Assembly: GCA_002067745.1 (NCBI GenBank)
Contig: MVRU01000002.1
Coordinates: 37,873-101,872 of the forward strand
Reading direction: 5' to 3'
Origin: Syntrophus sp. PtaU1.Bin005
GTDB taxonomy: Bacteria; Desulfobacterota; Syntrophia; Syntrophales; Syntrophaceae
Length of the DNA stretch: 64,000 nucleotides
Shown here: in pieces, positions 52,437 to 61,903 of the stretch
Layout: the number at the start of each line of letters is the position of its first letter
Numbering within the stretch: the stretch's first letter is position 1
Made by a program: the position numbers and the translations under genes
The notes under the pieces: model-generated
What the model was told of the DNA's origin: nothing
The model's input: only the letters and a program-made list of their open reading frames with translations
Database searches by the model: none

Positions 52437-54176
52437 ATGGGAAAAGATATACAATCAGAAGACTTTAAAAAGTTGATCTCGCTGGGCGAGGAAAAGGGAT
52501 TCCTGACGTATGACGATGTAAACGACCTTTTGCCGTCCGACATCACGTCTTCCGATCAGATCGACGATATCATCATGCTGTTTGGAGAAAAGAACATCGA
52601 TATCATCGATACGGACAAGGGCGAAAAGATCCTGGTGAAGAGCCCCGTCGAAGAGCACGAGACCACAGCAAAGGAAGGCGAACTCGTCGATATGATGTCC
52701 GTCGTGGGCAAAACGGGCGACCCGGTGAAGATGTATCTGCGCGAGATGGGCTACGTGTCCCTGCTGAGCCGTGAGGGTGAGGTGGAGATTGCCAAGATCA
52801 TTGAAGAGGGCGCTTCCGAGGCCATGGGGGCCGTCTTCGGCGTCAAGGCCTCCGTAAAGGACGTCGTTGATATCGGGAAAAAGCTGAAAACGGATGAGAT
52901 CCGCATCAAGAATGTCATTGATAATCTCGAGGATGAAGACGGTTATGTCGAGGAGGATACCCAGCGGGAGCGTGTTGTAAGACTGCTCGATAAGGTCGCC
53001 ATGCTGGACGGCAAGAACGAAGTCATTCTTCAGAGGCTCAAGGCGAAGGACATCGGCGAGGAGGATAGAAAGGCCTTAAAAATCCAGCTGGAAAAAAACA
53101 AGAAAGCCATTACCCGGCTTTGCCGGAAAGTCCGGTTCGGGAAAAAACAGATCGACAAGCTCATTTCCAATATCAAGGTCTACCTTTCCGACCTGGAAAA
53201 GGCAGAGGAGGACATCCAGAGGTGCAAGGATGAAACAGGCCTTTCGCTCACGCAGATCGAAAAGGCCTGTGCCAGGCTGAAGAAGGAGTCGGAGGAGGCT
53301 GTCTGCGGAGAGTACGGCATTACGCTGGATAAGCTGCAAGCCGCGGATTCCGCGATCCGGGAGGCCAACCGGAAGCTCAAGAATATTTCGAGGGAGACAG
53401 GCTACTCGACCACCGCCTTCAAAAAAATACTCTTTAACATCGAGAACGGCGAAAAAAAGGCCGAGGAGGCCAAGCGGAAGCTGGTGGAAGCCAATCTGCG
53501 CCTGGTGGTCAGTATCGCGAAGAAATATACGAACCGTGGCCTGCAGTTTCTCGACCTGATCCAGGAAGGCAATATCGGGTTGATGAAGGCCGTGGATAAG
53601 TTCGAATATCAGCGGGGATATAAATTTTCAACCTATGCAACCTGGTGGATCCGGCAGGCGATCACCCGGGCGATTGCAGACCAGGCCCGAACCATCCGGA
53701 TTCCCGTGCACATGATTGAGACCATCAACAAGCTGATCCGCACTTCGCGTTATCTGGTGCAGGAGCTGGGCCGGGAGCCGAGTCCCGACGAGATTGCCAA
53801 CAAGATGGAGTATCCCCTGGAGAAGGTGAGAAAAGTTCTGAAAATCGCCAAGGAGCCCATCTCGCTGGAAACGCCCATCGGGGAAGAGGAGGACAGCCAT
53901 CTGGGCGATTTCATCGAGGACAAGAAGATCATGTCGCCTTCGGAAGCAACAATCAGCATGGACCTGGCGGAGCAGACAAGAAAGATCTTGTCGACGCTTA
54001 CCCCCCGGGAAGAAAAGGTTCTCCGGATGCGTTTTGGAATCAGCGAGAGAATGGATTACGGTGACGAAGAGCTGGAGAAGGGGGAAAGCGAGGAGGAGAT
54101 TCCCGATCCCATCGAGATCAATGTCATCCGCAAACTGAGAAACCCATCCCGGCGGCGGGTGAACAAGCAGTTGTAA
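52437..54176 (+). CDS. rpoD: Primary RNA polymerase sigma factor (sigma-70), atypical region 4.2
   Basis: 579 residues from ATG 52437 with GGAG eight bases upstream. Region 1.1 (1-65), 1.2 (about 90-125, [21 protein letters not shown]), a large acidic/basic non-conserved insertion, region 2 ([52 protein letters not shown]), region 3 ([14 protein letters not shown]) and region 4.1 ([14 protein letters not shown]) are normal. The recognition helix region 4.2, usually about T-L-E-E-V-G-x-x-F-x-V-T-R-E-R-I-R-Q, reads [17 protein letters not shown] here (residues 542-558, bases 54060-54110), with acidic residues and two Pro instead of Arg. The following [16 protein letters not shown] is again canonical. 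No other frame gives the standard helix. Confidence 0.95.
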   Translation: MGKDIQSEDFKKLISLGEEKGFLTYDDVNDLLPSDITSSDQIDDIIMLFGEKNIDIIDTDKGEKILVKSPVEEHETTAKEGELVDMMSVVGKTGDPVKMYLREMGYVSLLSREGEVEIAKIIEEGASEAMGAVFGVKASVKDVVDIGKKLKTDEIRIKNVIDNLEDEDGYVEEDTQRERVVRLLDKVAMLDGKNEVILQRLKAKDIGEEDRKALKIQLEKNKKAITRLCRKVRFGKKQIDKLISNIKVYLSDLEKAEEDIQRCKDETGLSLTQIEKACARLKKESEEAVCGEYGITLDKLQAADSAIREANRKLKNISRETGYSTTAFKKILFNIENGEKKAEEAKRKLVEANLRLVVSIAKKYTNRGLQFLDLIQEGNIGLMKAVDKFEYQRGYKFSTYATWWIRQAITRAIADQARTIRIPVHMIETINKLIRTSRYLVQELGREPSPDEIANKMEYPLEKVRKVLKIAKEPISLETPIGEEEDSHLGDFIEDKKIMSPSEATISMDLAEQTRKILSTLTPREEKVLRMRFGISERMDYGDEELEKGESEEEIPDPIEINVIRKLRNPSRRRVNKQL

Positions 54177-54320
54177 TCCCGTGGCCGGGCGAAGATAACG
54201 GCCGGTCGACACGGCAGAGGGGGCGCGGGCATGTGCCCCAATGCGGCGGAGCCTACGATGCCGCCATGCGGGCGGACGTTGATGGGGAATCGGGATGGTA
54301 AGATTCCGGGAGGAAGTTCT

Positions 54321-54340
54321 CTGCGGCGTTTCCGCCGCAG
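54321..54340. terminator. Hairpin between convergent rpoD and lpxC
   Basis: CTGCGGCG-TTTC-CGCCGCAG, a perfect 8-bp G+C stem with a tetraloop in the 180-base gap between convergent genes. No T-run on either side, so it may act as a weak bidirectional end or need Rho. Confidence 0.45.
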
Positions 54341-54356
54341 GGGTCCGGTCGATGCC

Positions 54357-55289
54357 TTACGCGTGGACGGCGTTCAGCATTTTGTAGGAAGGGGCATCCA
54401 GGGCGTTCAGCGCTTCGTAAGGCTCCTGGATATTCACCGCCGTCGCCGTCGTCCAGCTTTCTTTTTGTTCGAACAATGCCTTCAACAGCATGGAATTCAA
54501 TTTGTGGCCGGATTTGTAGGCTACAAAATGCCCCATAACGGGCATTCCTGTCAGCGAGAGATCCCCGATCGCATCCAGGATCTTGTGCTTGACGAATTCA
54601 TCCGGGGCTCTCAGGCCCTCCTTGTTGATGATCCTGGTTTCGTCCAGGATGACGGCGTTCTTGAGAGAACCGCCGAGGGCCAGGCCTCTGGCCTGAAGGT
54701 ATTCCACATCCTTTAAAAACCCGAAAGTCCGGGAATTGCAGATTTCCTGTTCGTACGATTCGTCCGACACGATGAGATGATAGGACTGAACCCCGATGGA
54801 GGGGTGGTCAAACTTGATTCTGTACGTGATTTCGAAAGAGGCCGAGGGCACAAACATCGCGTAACTCTCCCCTTCCGATACATGAACGGGTTTTGTTACG
54901 ACCAGGTATTCCCTTAATTTCTCCTGCATGCAGGTGCCGGCCTTCTTCACCATTTCGACAAATGGAAGGGCGCTGCCATCCATGATCGGAATTTCCGGCC
55001 CGTCAACTTCGATAATCGCGTTATCCACGCCCATGCCGCTGAATGCCGAAAGGATGTGTTCAACCGTGGAAACCGCCGTGCCGTTCGTGCCGATGGTTGT
55101 TGCCAAGGTGGTGTCCGTAACGTTTTCCAGGGAGACCTTGATGCGATGGCCGCGGTCCTTGTCCCTGCGGACCAGCAGAATGCCCTCATCTGAGGCCGCG
55201 GGCCTGATGGTCATGGTGATTTTTCTACCGGTATGCAACCCTACACTCTGGCAGGTCAGTTCATTTTTGAGAGTTTTTTGAAAATTCAT
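54357..55289 (-). CDS. lpxC: UDP-3-O-acyl-N-acetylglucosamine deacetylase
   Basis: 310 residues. Zinc ligands in STVEHILSA (His) and FVKHKILDAIGDL (His and Asp), plus the later SGHKLNSMLLKAL, are present. It performs the committed step of lipid A synthesis. The C-terminal 20 residues (EPYEALNALDAPSYKMLNAVHA) are longer than in E. coli. Together with lpxH at 13.9 kb this shows an LPS-type outer membrane. Confidence 0.95.
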   Translation of the reverse strand: MNFQKTLKNELTCQSVGLHTGRKITMTIRPAASDEGILLVRRDKDRGHRIKVSLENVTDTTLATTIGTNGTAVSTVEHILSAFSGMGVDNAIIEVDGPEIPIMDGSALPFVEMVKKAGTCMQEKLREYLVVTKPVHVSEGESYAMFVPSASFEITYRIKFDHPSIGVQSYHLIVSDESYEQEICNSRTFGFLKDVEYLQARGLALGGSLKNAVILDETRIINKEGLRAPDEFVKHKILDAIGDLSLTGMPVMGHFVAYKSGHKLNSMLLKALFEQKESWTTATAVNIQEPYEALNALDAPSYKMLNAVHA

Positions 55290-55710
55290 AAATAGGATCC
55301 TTCGTTAATAGATAGCTGACCGGATAAAGCAAGACATGTTCCAGAGAAAAAAGTCACACTTCGCGAGGACCGCATTTCTAAGCAGTTGATAATATTATTA
55401 TATTTTTTGCCGTTCCGTGTTCCGCCCTCCGCGTTGAAAGCGCGCTGTGTTCTTTTTACCACAGTCCGGGTTGAAGAGGGAATCCCGCGGGGCGCTCCGG
55501 GATGACCGCCGTGACGGAATGCCATTGGCATTGAGATAACGGCCGGGGAGAATCTTTTTCCAGAAAAGGAAACGATTCAATCTGCTTCAGCATCCGGTGA
55601 TCAATTCCGCCGATTCCGGTGGGCGCTGCCGCGATTTACTTACAGCTCAAAACAATGTAATATGGATTTTCAGAACAGTAAACTAAAACTTCAGGAGGTT
55701 CGAATCGATT
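55290..55710. other. Intergenic region between divergent lpxC and sulfite-reductase-like gene
   Basis: 421 bases, with an A+T-rich stretch ATAATATTATTATATTTTTT near 55388-55408 and a small ORF set that is not supported. Promoters for both flanking genes should lie here; none could be assigned safely. Confidence 0.4.
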
Positions 55711-56370
55711 ATGTCCAAAGACATTCTGGAAAAGGGGGCCATTGTTCAGAGGGACAAGGAAACGTTTGCCATTGCTCCGCACATCCCCGGAGGAATCATC
55801 GATCCGGCGGGTCTGCGGAAGATCGCCGACGTCGCCGAGAAGTACAAGGCGAAGGCGCTGAAGATAACGTCGGCCCAGCGCATAGCCATCGTAGGAATCG
55901 ATCCCGATGACATCGACCATGCCTGGGCGGATCTGGGAATGCCCCCCGGGGCGGCCATCGGCCTCTGCATCAGAAGCGTCAAGATCTGTCCGGGGACCAC
56001 CTTCTGCAAGAGGGGGCAGCAGGATTCCGTGGGAGTGGGCCTGAAGCTGGACCAGATTTATCACGGCATGGAGCTCCCCTGGAAATTCAAGATGGGGGTG
56101 TCGGGGTGCATCAATTCGTGCGCTGAATCGGCCATCAAAGACGTGGGGCTGATCGGAACCCCCAAGGGCTGGAGGCTGCTGGTCGGCGGATGCGCCAGCG
56201 CGAGACCGAGAATCGGTCAGCTCCTGGCGGAGAACCTGTCGGATGACGAGGCCCTGGCCCTTATCGACAAGGTGGTGAACTACTATAAGGAAAATGCCAA
56301 GAAGCAGCGCCTGGGCGATTTCATCGAGGGCGTCGGCTTCGAGACGTTCAAACAGGCCGTCTTGCCCTGA
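55711..56370 (+). CDS. Small siroheme/[4Fe-4S] sulfite- or nitrite-reductase-like protein (assimilatory-type, alSiR)
   Basis: 219 residues. One copy of the siroheme-Fe4S reductase fold: N-terminal half domain with ITSAQRIAIVGI, then the cluster motif CPGTTFCKRG and GCINSCAES (C-x5-C and C-x3-C), whose last Cys bridges to siroheme. The size matches the small low-spin sulfite reductases of Desulfovibrio and methanogens, about a third of the large enzymes. It could reduce sulfite to sulfide with ferredoxin-type electrons, or nitrite. No electron-donor gene is adjacent. AGGAGG ribosome site. Confidence 0.87.
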   Translation: MSKDILEKGAIVQRDKETFAIAPHIPGGIIDPAGLRKIADVAEKYKAKALKITSAQRIAIVGIDPDDIDHAWADLGMPPGAAIGLCIRSVKICPGTTFCKRGQQDSVGVGLKLDQIYHGMELPWKFKMGVSGCINSCAESAIKDVGLIGTPKGWRLLVGGCASARPRIGQLLAENLSDDEALALIDKVVNYYKENAKKQRLGDFIEGVGFETFKQAVLP

Positions 56371-56615
56371 AAGGGGAGAATTCCGTAAGGCCGGTCCGCC
56401 TGCCTGCTTTTTCCCCAATCCCGGGCCCGGCATCGAATCCCGGCGGTTTGCGGGGCCCGGGATGGCGGATCGGGATGAAAAGGGCGGCCGGGTCTTGCCG
56501 GCCGCCATCGATGACCCGGAAGACCGGTGGCTGCGGGCGGTGCGGTGAAAAGGCGCTTCCCGGTGGCCGGCATCCCGGAAGGGCGACAGGGGGCGTGATG
56601 GCGGGCCCCTTCCGC

Positions 56616-57224
56616 TCAGGGCCTGGCCACACGAATGGTCTGCCTGTAAACGTTGTTGGCCTCGTTGCTTTCCGGCACCTCGCCGGAAGAGTCGACGACC
56701 GATTTTGTCACCAGTTTCGCATACCAGCTTCGATATCCCTCGTAGGTGCCGGTGAGGACCCTTCCGCCCCGGGCCGCCAAGCCGTCTATCCGCCAGGTGC
56801 AGGCCGCTGCCGGGAAATTTTCGCCGGGCCACCACTGGACGGTAAAGGGTCCGGACGCGGCTTTTCCCCTGTTGTAAACACCGATGCGGACGGACACCGG
56901 CCTTCCCTGGACGGGAGGGGACGGATTCAAGGAGAACTCGCTGACAAACAAATCCGGAGCCGCTCCTGCTTCAGCGGCCGGTTCCGCTGCAGGCCGGGGT
57001 TTTTCTTCCGTCGCCGTTGGCTTCGCTTCCGGCCGAGGCTGCTCCACTTTTCCCTGTGAGGGGGATCCCTGTTCCGTCGACGTGGGTTTCCCTCCGCCAC
57101 CCAGAATGCCCGCCTGGTGCAAAGCGATAATCAGCCCTGCAACCGCGGTGATGATGGCGGCAACCGCCGTCAGGACGCCGGGCAGGGTCTGCCACCAGCC
57201 CTTGGATTTTGACTCCTCCTCCAT
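56616..57224 (-). CDS. Membrane-anchored protein with periplasmic CARDB-like domain
   Basis: 202 residues. One membrane helix at about 15-37 (GVLTAVAAIITAVAGLIIALHQAG), a Pro/Glu/Ala-rich linker (about 45-88), and a C-terminal beta domain of about 110 residues (PDLFVSEFSLNPSPPVQGRPVSVRIGVYN, VDSSGEVPESNEANNVYRQTI) typical of CARDB adhesion-like modules. N-in topology would place the CARDB part in the periplasm. Function unknown. GGAGGAG site. No neighbour in the same operon. Confidence 0.75.
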   Translation of the reverse strand: MEEESKSKGWWQTLPGVLTAVAAIITAVAGLIIALHQAGILGGGGKPTSTEQGSPSQGKVEQPRPEAKPTATEEKPRPAAEPAAEAGAAPDLFVSEFSLNPSPPVQGRPVSVRIGVYNRGKAASGPFTVQWWPGENFPAAACTWRIDGLAARGGRVLTGTYEGYRSWYAKLVTKSVVDSSGEVPESNEANNVYRQTIRVARP

Positions 57225-57402
57225 TTCGCCACTCCTCTCTTCCAGGCCGAAACGAACCCCGGATCACAAAACGTTCCCAGTTGCCCCGCTGCGGATTCCA
57301 GGATGGCGCCTTTTGATCAGGATCGCACAACAGGGGACGTTATTGAATGGACAGCCTTGACGGTTCCACTTCCGCGAATGCTGCGGCAAGGCCGGGCCGG
57401 AT

Positions 57403-57825
57403 CTATTCGCCCTCTGTACGCGCGTCCTGTTCAGGTCCGCCCGGTGTCGGTCCGCCGACTTTGCCCGCAATGCTGCGCCCTTCGCTTTTTTGTTTTCCGG
57501 CGGGCTCCAGGGGGACCGTTCCCGCCTGTTCCGCCTCATGAATGTCACGCCATCGAAACCATATGTAGAGGGTGTCCAGTTCCCTCATGATGTCGGTTTC
57601 CGTGATGGTTCGAACATCGTGGCAGGCATGCCACGCGTTCATCCAGCGATGATAGGCGCACCCCTCTTCCTGAGCGGAGATTTCATGGGAAAGCGGCATA
57701 TAAACCCCGTCGGGTCTTTTCCAGTAGGGGGCCACTATCCGTCGAAAGACGAGCTCGACAAGCTCTTCCTCCCGCAGATTCCACCGGTTCTTCAAAAAAT
57801 CCTTGTCGCGCCACTCGCTTTCCAT
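57403..57825 (-). CDS. Hypothetical soluble protein, Trp/His-rich
   Basis: 140 residues. The middle is rich in Trp, Tyr and His (YWKRPDGVYMPLSHEIS, YHRWMNAWHACHDV, DTLYIWFRWRDI), and the C-terminal 30 residues are low-complexity (GGPTPGGPEQDARTEGE). Codon bias supports the minus strand over the overlapping plus-strand ORF. No family is recognised; several His/Cys residues could bind a metal. Lies alone between two unrelated genes. Confidence 0.55.
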   Translation of the reverse strand: MESEWRDKDFLKNRWNLREEELVELVFRRIVAPYWKRPDGVYMPLSHEISAQEEGCAYHRWMNAWHACHDVRTITETDIMRELDTLYIWFRWRDIHEAEQAGTVPLEPAGKQKSEGRSIAGKVGGPTPGGPEQDARTEGE

Positions 57826-58040
57826 GGCCTTTTCCTTTTTTGCCCCCTGTCCCGAACATTCTCACCAGAAGGTCAATGAAGCGCCGAATCCCGCCCTCAT
57901 TGCCCCCGCGAAGACAGCTCTTTCAATTCCTCTCCCGACAGGTTTCCGATCCGCGCTTCTTCCCGAGCCACTTTCCGTGGACAGGGCGCAGGTCTGCCCG
58001 CTGAGAACATTCCGGCGTTCATGAAGAAGGTAAAAATCTG

Positions 58041-59093
58041 TCAAGGCCTCAAGTTCTTCCAGTACGGGCTGTGAACCCGGAAGACATGGCCCAACGCCCT
58101 GTCAACGGACACCGGGTTTGCCAGCGCCGCCATGGCCGCGTGGTTTGTGAAGGACAGCCCGGCCAGCTCTTTCAGGACCGCCCTGACGGAGTCTCTCAAC
58201 CCCTTGAGGTCATACCCCCCTTCGAGGGTGAGCACAACCTTGCCGCGGCAGCAGGATTCGGCGATATCCAGAATGATGCGCATCAGCCCGGCAAAACCTT
58301 CCGGGGACACCTTCATCCCCCCCAGGGGGTCTCCCCGGTGGATGTCGAAGCCGGCCGACACCAGGATGAGGTCGGGCTTGAAGTCCGGTGCGATGCCGTG
58401 AAGGATCCTCTCATAAATGACGGCATATTCTCCGTCTCCGTATCCCGTGGACAGCGGGACATTTACGGTGAAGCCTTCCCCCTCCTGCCTGCCCACTTCT
58501 CGATAGGAACCGGTCCCCGGGTAATGGGGGTACTGGTGGGTTGAGAAGTAGAGGATGGAGGGATCCTGCTCGAAGGAGTGCTGGGTGCCGTTTCCATGAT
58601 GAAGATCCCAGTCGATGATGAGGATCTTCTTGAGATGAAGGGCTGCCTGGGCGTACCTGGCGCCGATGGCCACATTGTTGAACAGGCAGAAGCCCCGGCC
58701 CTCGTCCGATTCGGCGTGATGCCCCGGAGGCCGCACCAGGGCGAAGGCGTTTTGCAGTTTGCCGGAGGCCACCATCGAGATGGCCTCGCACATCCCCCCC
58801 GCAGCGAGCAACGCCGCTTCGTAGGATCCGGACGAGGTGGTCGTGTCCGGGTCCAGGTAATCATAGGCCATTCCTGCGGTCGCTGCGACCCTCTTCACGT
58901 AACGCGGCACATGGATCCGGTGAAGCTCTTCCGCGCTGGCCTGCCTGGCCGGTATATCCACGAAATTTCCCGCCATGTCGGAATCTTCGAGCATGTCATA
59001 AATGGCTTCCAGCCTGCGGGGGCTTTCCGGATGTCCAAATCCGGGATGATGATCCAGATACCTGATGTCTCTTACAATGCCCGTCTTTCCCAT
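58041..59093 (-). CDS. Histone deacetylase-family (acetoin utilisation-type) amidohydrolase
   Basis: 350 residues. Class II-like HDAC core: RPPGHHAESDEGRGFCLFNN with the catalytic His pair, IDWDLHHGNGTQ with the zinc Asp and His, LVSAGFDIHRGDPLGGM with Asp, and LEGGYDL. It deacetylates lysine or polyamine substrates hydrolytically with zinc. It would complement the sirtuin at 37.8 kb. No acetylpolyamine gene adjacent. ATG start; the promoter region holds the palindrome GTCTATAGAC at 59113-59122. Confidence 0.9.
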   Translation of the reverse strand: MGKTGIVRDIRYLDHHPGFGHPESPRRLEAIYDMLEDSDMAGNFVDIPARQASAEELHRIHVPRYVKRVAATAGMAYDYLDPDTTTSSGSYEAALLAAGGMCEAISMVASGKLQNAFALVRPPGHHAESDEGRGFCLFNNVAIGARYAQAALHLKKILIIDWDLHHGNGTQHSFEQDPSILYFSTHQYPHYPGTGSYREVGRQEGEGFTVNVPLSTGYGDGEYAVIYERILHGIAPDFKPDLILVSAGFDIHRGDPLGGMKVSPEGFAGLMRIILDIAESCCRGKVVLTLEGGYDLKGLRDSVRAVLKELAGLSFTNHAAMAALANPVSVDRALGHVFRVHSPYWKNLRP

Positions 59094-59554
59094 GATCCTC
59101 TCCCGTTTAAAGGTCTATAGACGTTGGGCTGTGTTGACGATGATCGGCTGTCTCGTGTCCTCCTGCCTGGATTCCCGGGGCTGGCGAAGGGGAATTCTAT
59201 TGAAGCTTAGCAGAAATTGACAAATCGTCAACGGATGCTTTTGCATGCGGCCTGCTTTGCCTTCAACAGGCCAGGAGATTAGGCGCATGAAGGAGGCCCC
59301 GATTGCGGCGGCCGGATCGGCCGTGCCGGCAGGCAGACTGTCCACGGAAAGGGCGTGATTTCGTGTTGACAGACCATTTTGTTCCGGAGTATGAAGGAGA
59401 CATGGTTTGGGCGGAACGTGTTATCGTGTCGTTTTTCTTCATCAATCAACTCAGCCCCTGGTGATTGCTCCAGAAAGGCGATGCGAAGTTGAACCGCGGC
59501 ATTCCCTCTGCGGAATAAAGCGGGTGGTCCTCATTTTTTAAAGAGTCTTTGACT
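59094..59554. other. Intergenic region between HDAC gene and orphan
   Basis: 461 bases, no supported gene. One short palindrome GTCTATAGAC (59113-59122) lies 20 bases before the HDAC start. Nothing else recognised. Confidence 0.45.
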
Positions 59555-59908
59555 ATGGTGAATTTTATTAAGGAAGTCCTGTCTCCTGATGATCGATGCG
59601 TCTGCGTCTTTACAGAGCAGGATGGATTTCAGAAGAACCTTGCCCTCGATGCAAACGGCATCTTCAAGAGCGGCATCTGGAAGCTTGATGAGCTCGATAT
59701 GCTGGGGGTGAACAAGATCGTTGTCTACTACCGGAATGAGAAGATCAATAAAATCATTATCGGGGACTACAAGGGAGTCAGTCCCACAATTTTTCGCGGT
59801 CATTACTGCATCCATTTCCAGATGACGAACATCGATCAGACGCTGACGAACTGGAATGACTTCTGTAATGCGGGAAACGACTCGGTAAAATATTACCGCC
59901 AGGATTGA
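59555..59908 (+). CDS. Hypothetical protein, 117 residues
   Basis: From ATG 59555 (a TTG two codons earlier is in frame). Sequence opens VNFIKEVLSPDDRCVCVFTE and continues with LDELDMLGVNKIVVYYRNEKINKIIIGD and a C-terminal QTLTNWNDFCNAGNDSVKYYRQ. It looks like a soluble alpha/beta protein; no motif is recognised. Its codons are more A+T-rich than those around it, which may mean recent arrival. The ribosome site is weak. Confidence 0.6.
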   Translation: MVNFIKEVLSPDDRCVCVFTEQDGFQKNLALDANGIFKSGIWKLDELDMLGVNKIVVYYRNEKINKIIIGDYKGVSPTIFRGHYCIHFQMTNIDQTLTNWNDFCNAGNDSVKYYRQD

Positions 59909-60113
59909 CGGGCCTGCATCCGGGCAAGGCAGGCGGTGAACAGTCTCCAGAAGCGGGCGCTTTTCCCCCTGCCGCGAACGCATGTCCGTCTCCTGCCGTT
60001 GAGCAGGCCGATGTCCGGGAATCCGGGCCATCGCCGGGCTGGTTCGTGACGCCTGCCGGGAAGTTCAACGGCGTTGCCGATCATGGGGTTTTGCTTTTTC
60101 TGCAGAGCGTGGT

Positions 60114-61478
60114 ATGGTGCGGGCCATGCAACCACAAATTCTTCCCAGGAAGGAACACCGGATATCCCGGAAGCACATAAACCAGAATGTTCTGCGTACG
60201 CTCTATCGGCTCCGGGACAAAGGCTTCATCGCTTATCTGATCGGAGGCTGCGTCCGCGACCTGCTCTTGGACCGCACTCCGAAAGACTTCGATATCGCCA
60301 CAAACGCCACACCCAATCAGATCAAGCGGCTCTTCCGCAACTGTCGCCTTGTCGGCCGCCGTTTCCGGCTGGCTCATCTCCACTTTTCGGACGGAATCCT
60401 TGAGGTTTCAACGTTCCGGGCCTCCGCCCCCTCCGGCGAAGAGGAGACGGAAGAGCCAGGCCTGGAGAATCGGCCTCCCCGGCACCTCAAGGACAGCGAC
60501 GGAATGGTTCTCCGCGACAACGTCTTTGGCACCCCGGAAGAGGACGCCCTCCGCCGTGATTTCACGATCAATGCCCTTGCCTACAGTATCGAAGATTTCT
60601 CTGTGATTGACTACTCGACGGGGCTCAGCGACCTGCGCGAGGGGCTGATCCGGCCCATTGGCGACCCTTACGAGCGGTTTACCGAAGACCCGGTACGCAT
60701 GCTCCGGGCCGTTCGTTTTGCCGCAACCCACGGCTTCACCATCGAGGAGTCCACATGGGAGGTCATCCGCCGGCTGTCCTTCACAATTTCCCGCGCATCG
60801 CCGGCAAGGCTCTACGAAGAAATGCTGAAGCTCTTCCTGATGGGTTCCTCGCGCCCGGTTTTCGATCTGCTCGAAACAAGCGGCCTTCTCGCCGCGCTTT
60901 TCCCCCTGCTTGGCCAGTGGCTCAGTGGAAGCAGTGATCACAGGGCTGCCCTGGCGGCAAATCTCGAAGGCCTGGACCGGCTGTTCCAAAGTGGAACAGC
61001 GCCTTCCCCGGCGCTTTTCTTTGCGGCGCTGTTCGGCCCCAGCCTGGAGGAGGGGGCGCTGGAACACCAGAGAGACGGCATCCCCCGCCAGCAGTCGCTG
61101 GATGCCGTCTGCACGGCTTTCCTGCAGGAGCTCCGCAATATTGTGAGCCTTCCCGCGCGGATCGGCGCACAGATGCGGACCATCCTTGCCGTGCAGACAG
61201 CGCTGCACAGAAGGCCGCCGCGCCGCCCCGCCATCATGGCCGGCAGAGCGGGGTTTGCCGATGCACTGGCGTACCTGCGCCTCACGGCGGAATGGAAACG
61301 GGAAAATCAAGCGGCATTAAAATGGTGGGAGGCTTACCTTTCAGGGGTGCCTGCCAAAATGGAAGCAGAGCCTTCTCCCGAGGAAGCCCCGGTAAAGCGG
61401 CGAAGAAAAAAAAGGCGCAGACACCGCCCTGCCGCTCCAACGGCGGCGATTCCTGGCGCGCCTGAAGCGGGCAGTTGA
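60114..61478 (+). CDS. pcnB: Poly(A) polymerase I / CCA-adding nucleotidyltransferase family
   Basis: 454 residues; ATG 60114 or 60126. Class II nucleotidyltransferase head: IGGCVRDLLLDRTPKDFDIATNATP with the catalytic Asp pair, RRFRLAHLHF, RDFTINALAYS, and DPVRMLRAVRFAATHGFTIEEST. The Arg/Lys-rich C-terminus (VKRRRKKRRRHRP) and ~450 residues fit PcnB (poly(A) polymerase I) more than the CCA enzyme, although the two cannot be told apart safely. It adds A tails that mark RNAs for decay, or repairs tRNA 3' ends. Confidence 0.9.
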   Translation: MVRAMQPQILPRKEHRISRKHINQNVLRTLYRLRDKGFIAYLIGGCVRDLLLDRTPKDFDIATNATPNQIKRLFRNCRLVGRRFRLAHLHFSDGILEVSTFRASAPSGEEETEEPGLENRPPRHLKDSDGMVLRDNVFGTPEEDALRRDFTINALAYSIEDFSVIDYSTGLSDLREGLIRPIGDPYERFTEDPVRMLRAVRFAATHGFTIEESTWEVIRRLSFTISRASPARLYEEMLKLFLMGSSRPVFDLLETSGLLAALFPLLGQWLSGSSDHRAALAANLEGLDRLFQSGTAPSPALFFAALFGPSLEEGALEHQRDGIPRQQSLDAVCTAFLQELRNIVSLPARIGAQMRTILAVQTALHRRPPRRPAIMAGRAGFADALAYLRLTAEWKRENQAALKWWEAYLSGVPAKMEAEPSPEEAPVKRRRKKRRRHRPAAPTAAIPGAPEAGS

Positions 61479-61597
61479 TTTCCCCTCCGGATTAAAGCTG
61501 ATTTGCTGCAAATCCGTTCGGAAGGAAGATTCGCTGCTCGGCCGGGACGGCACCGTTTCTGTCCGGTCCATGACGCCGGACCTTCTTCTTATTTCCT

Positions 61598-61903
61598 TCA
61601 TTCGGTATTGCCGTCCTGGGTCATGTCGATAAGACGCTGCAAAAAGTTTTGCAGGATCCGGATTCTAAATTCAATCCTGCCTTGATCCTCTTTCTCATGT
61701 CGACATGATTTTTCGTCGCCGGTGATCTCACCTCCAACCGGATTCGTGATGTTTTGCAGTTCCGCCTCATATGACGACAATTCTTCCTCAACGGCGAGAA
61801 TCTGTTCATATCGCGTCATGGATGCGAATTCTTCCGACGGGATAATTTCGACAAGTCCCTTTTCTTCCGCAATTTCAATCTGAAACAATGAGTTCGAACT
61901 CAT
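61598..61903 (-). CDS. Hypothetical small protein
   Basis: 101 residues from ATG 61903 with GGGGAGG upstream; the open frame extends to 61987 without support. Sequence is helical and charged (SMTRYEQILAVEEELSSYEAELQNIT), with a single Cys-His stretch (SCRHEKEDQGR). No family recognised. Divergent from the peptidase gene at 62.2 kb. Confidence 0.5.
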   Translation of the reverse strand: MSSNSLFQIEIAEEKGLVEIIPSEEFASMTRYEQILAVEEELSSYEAELQNITNPVGGEITGDEKSCRHEKEDQGRIEFRIRILQNFLQRLIDMTQDGNTE

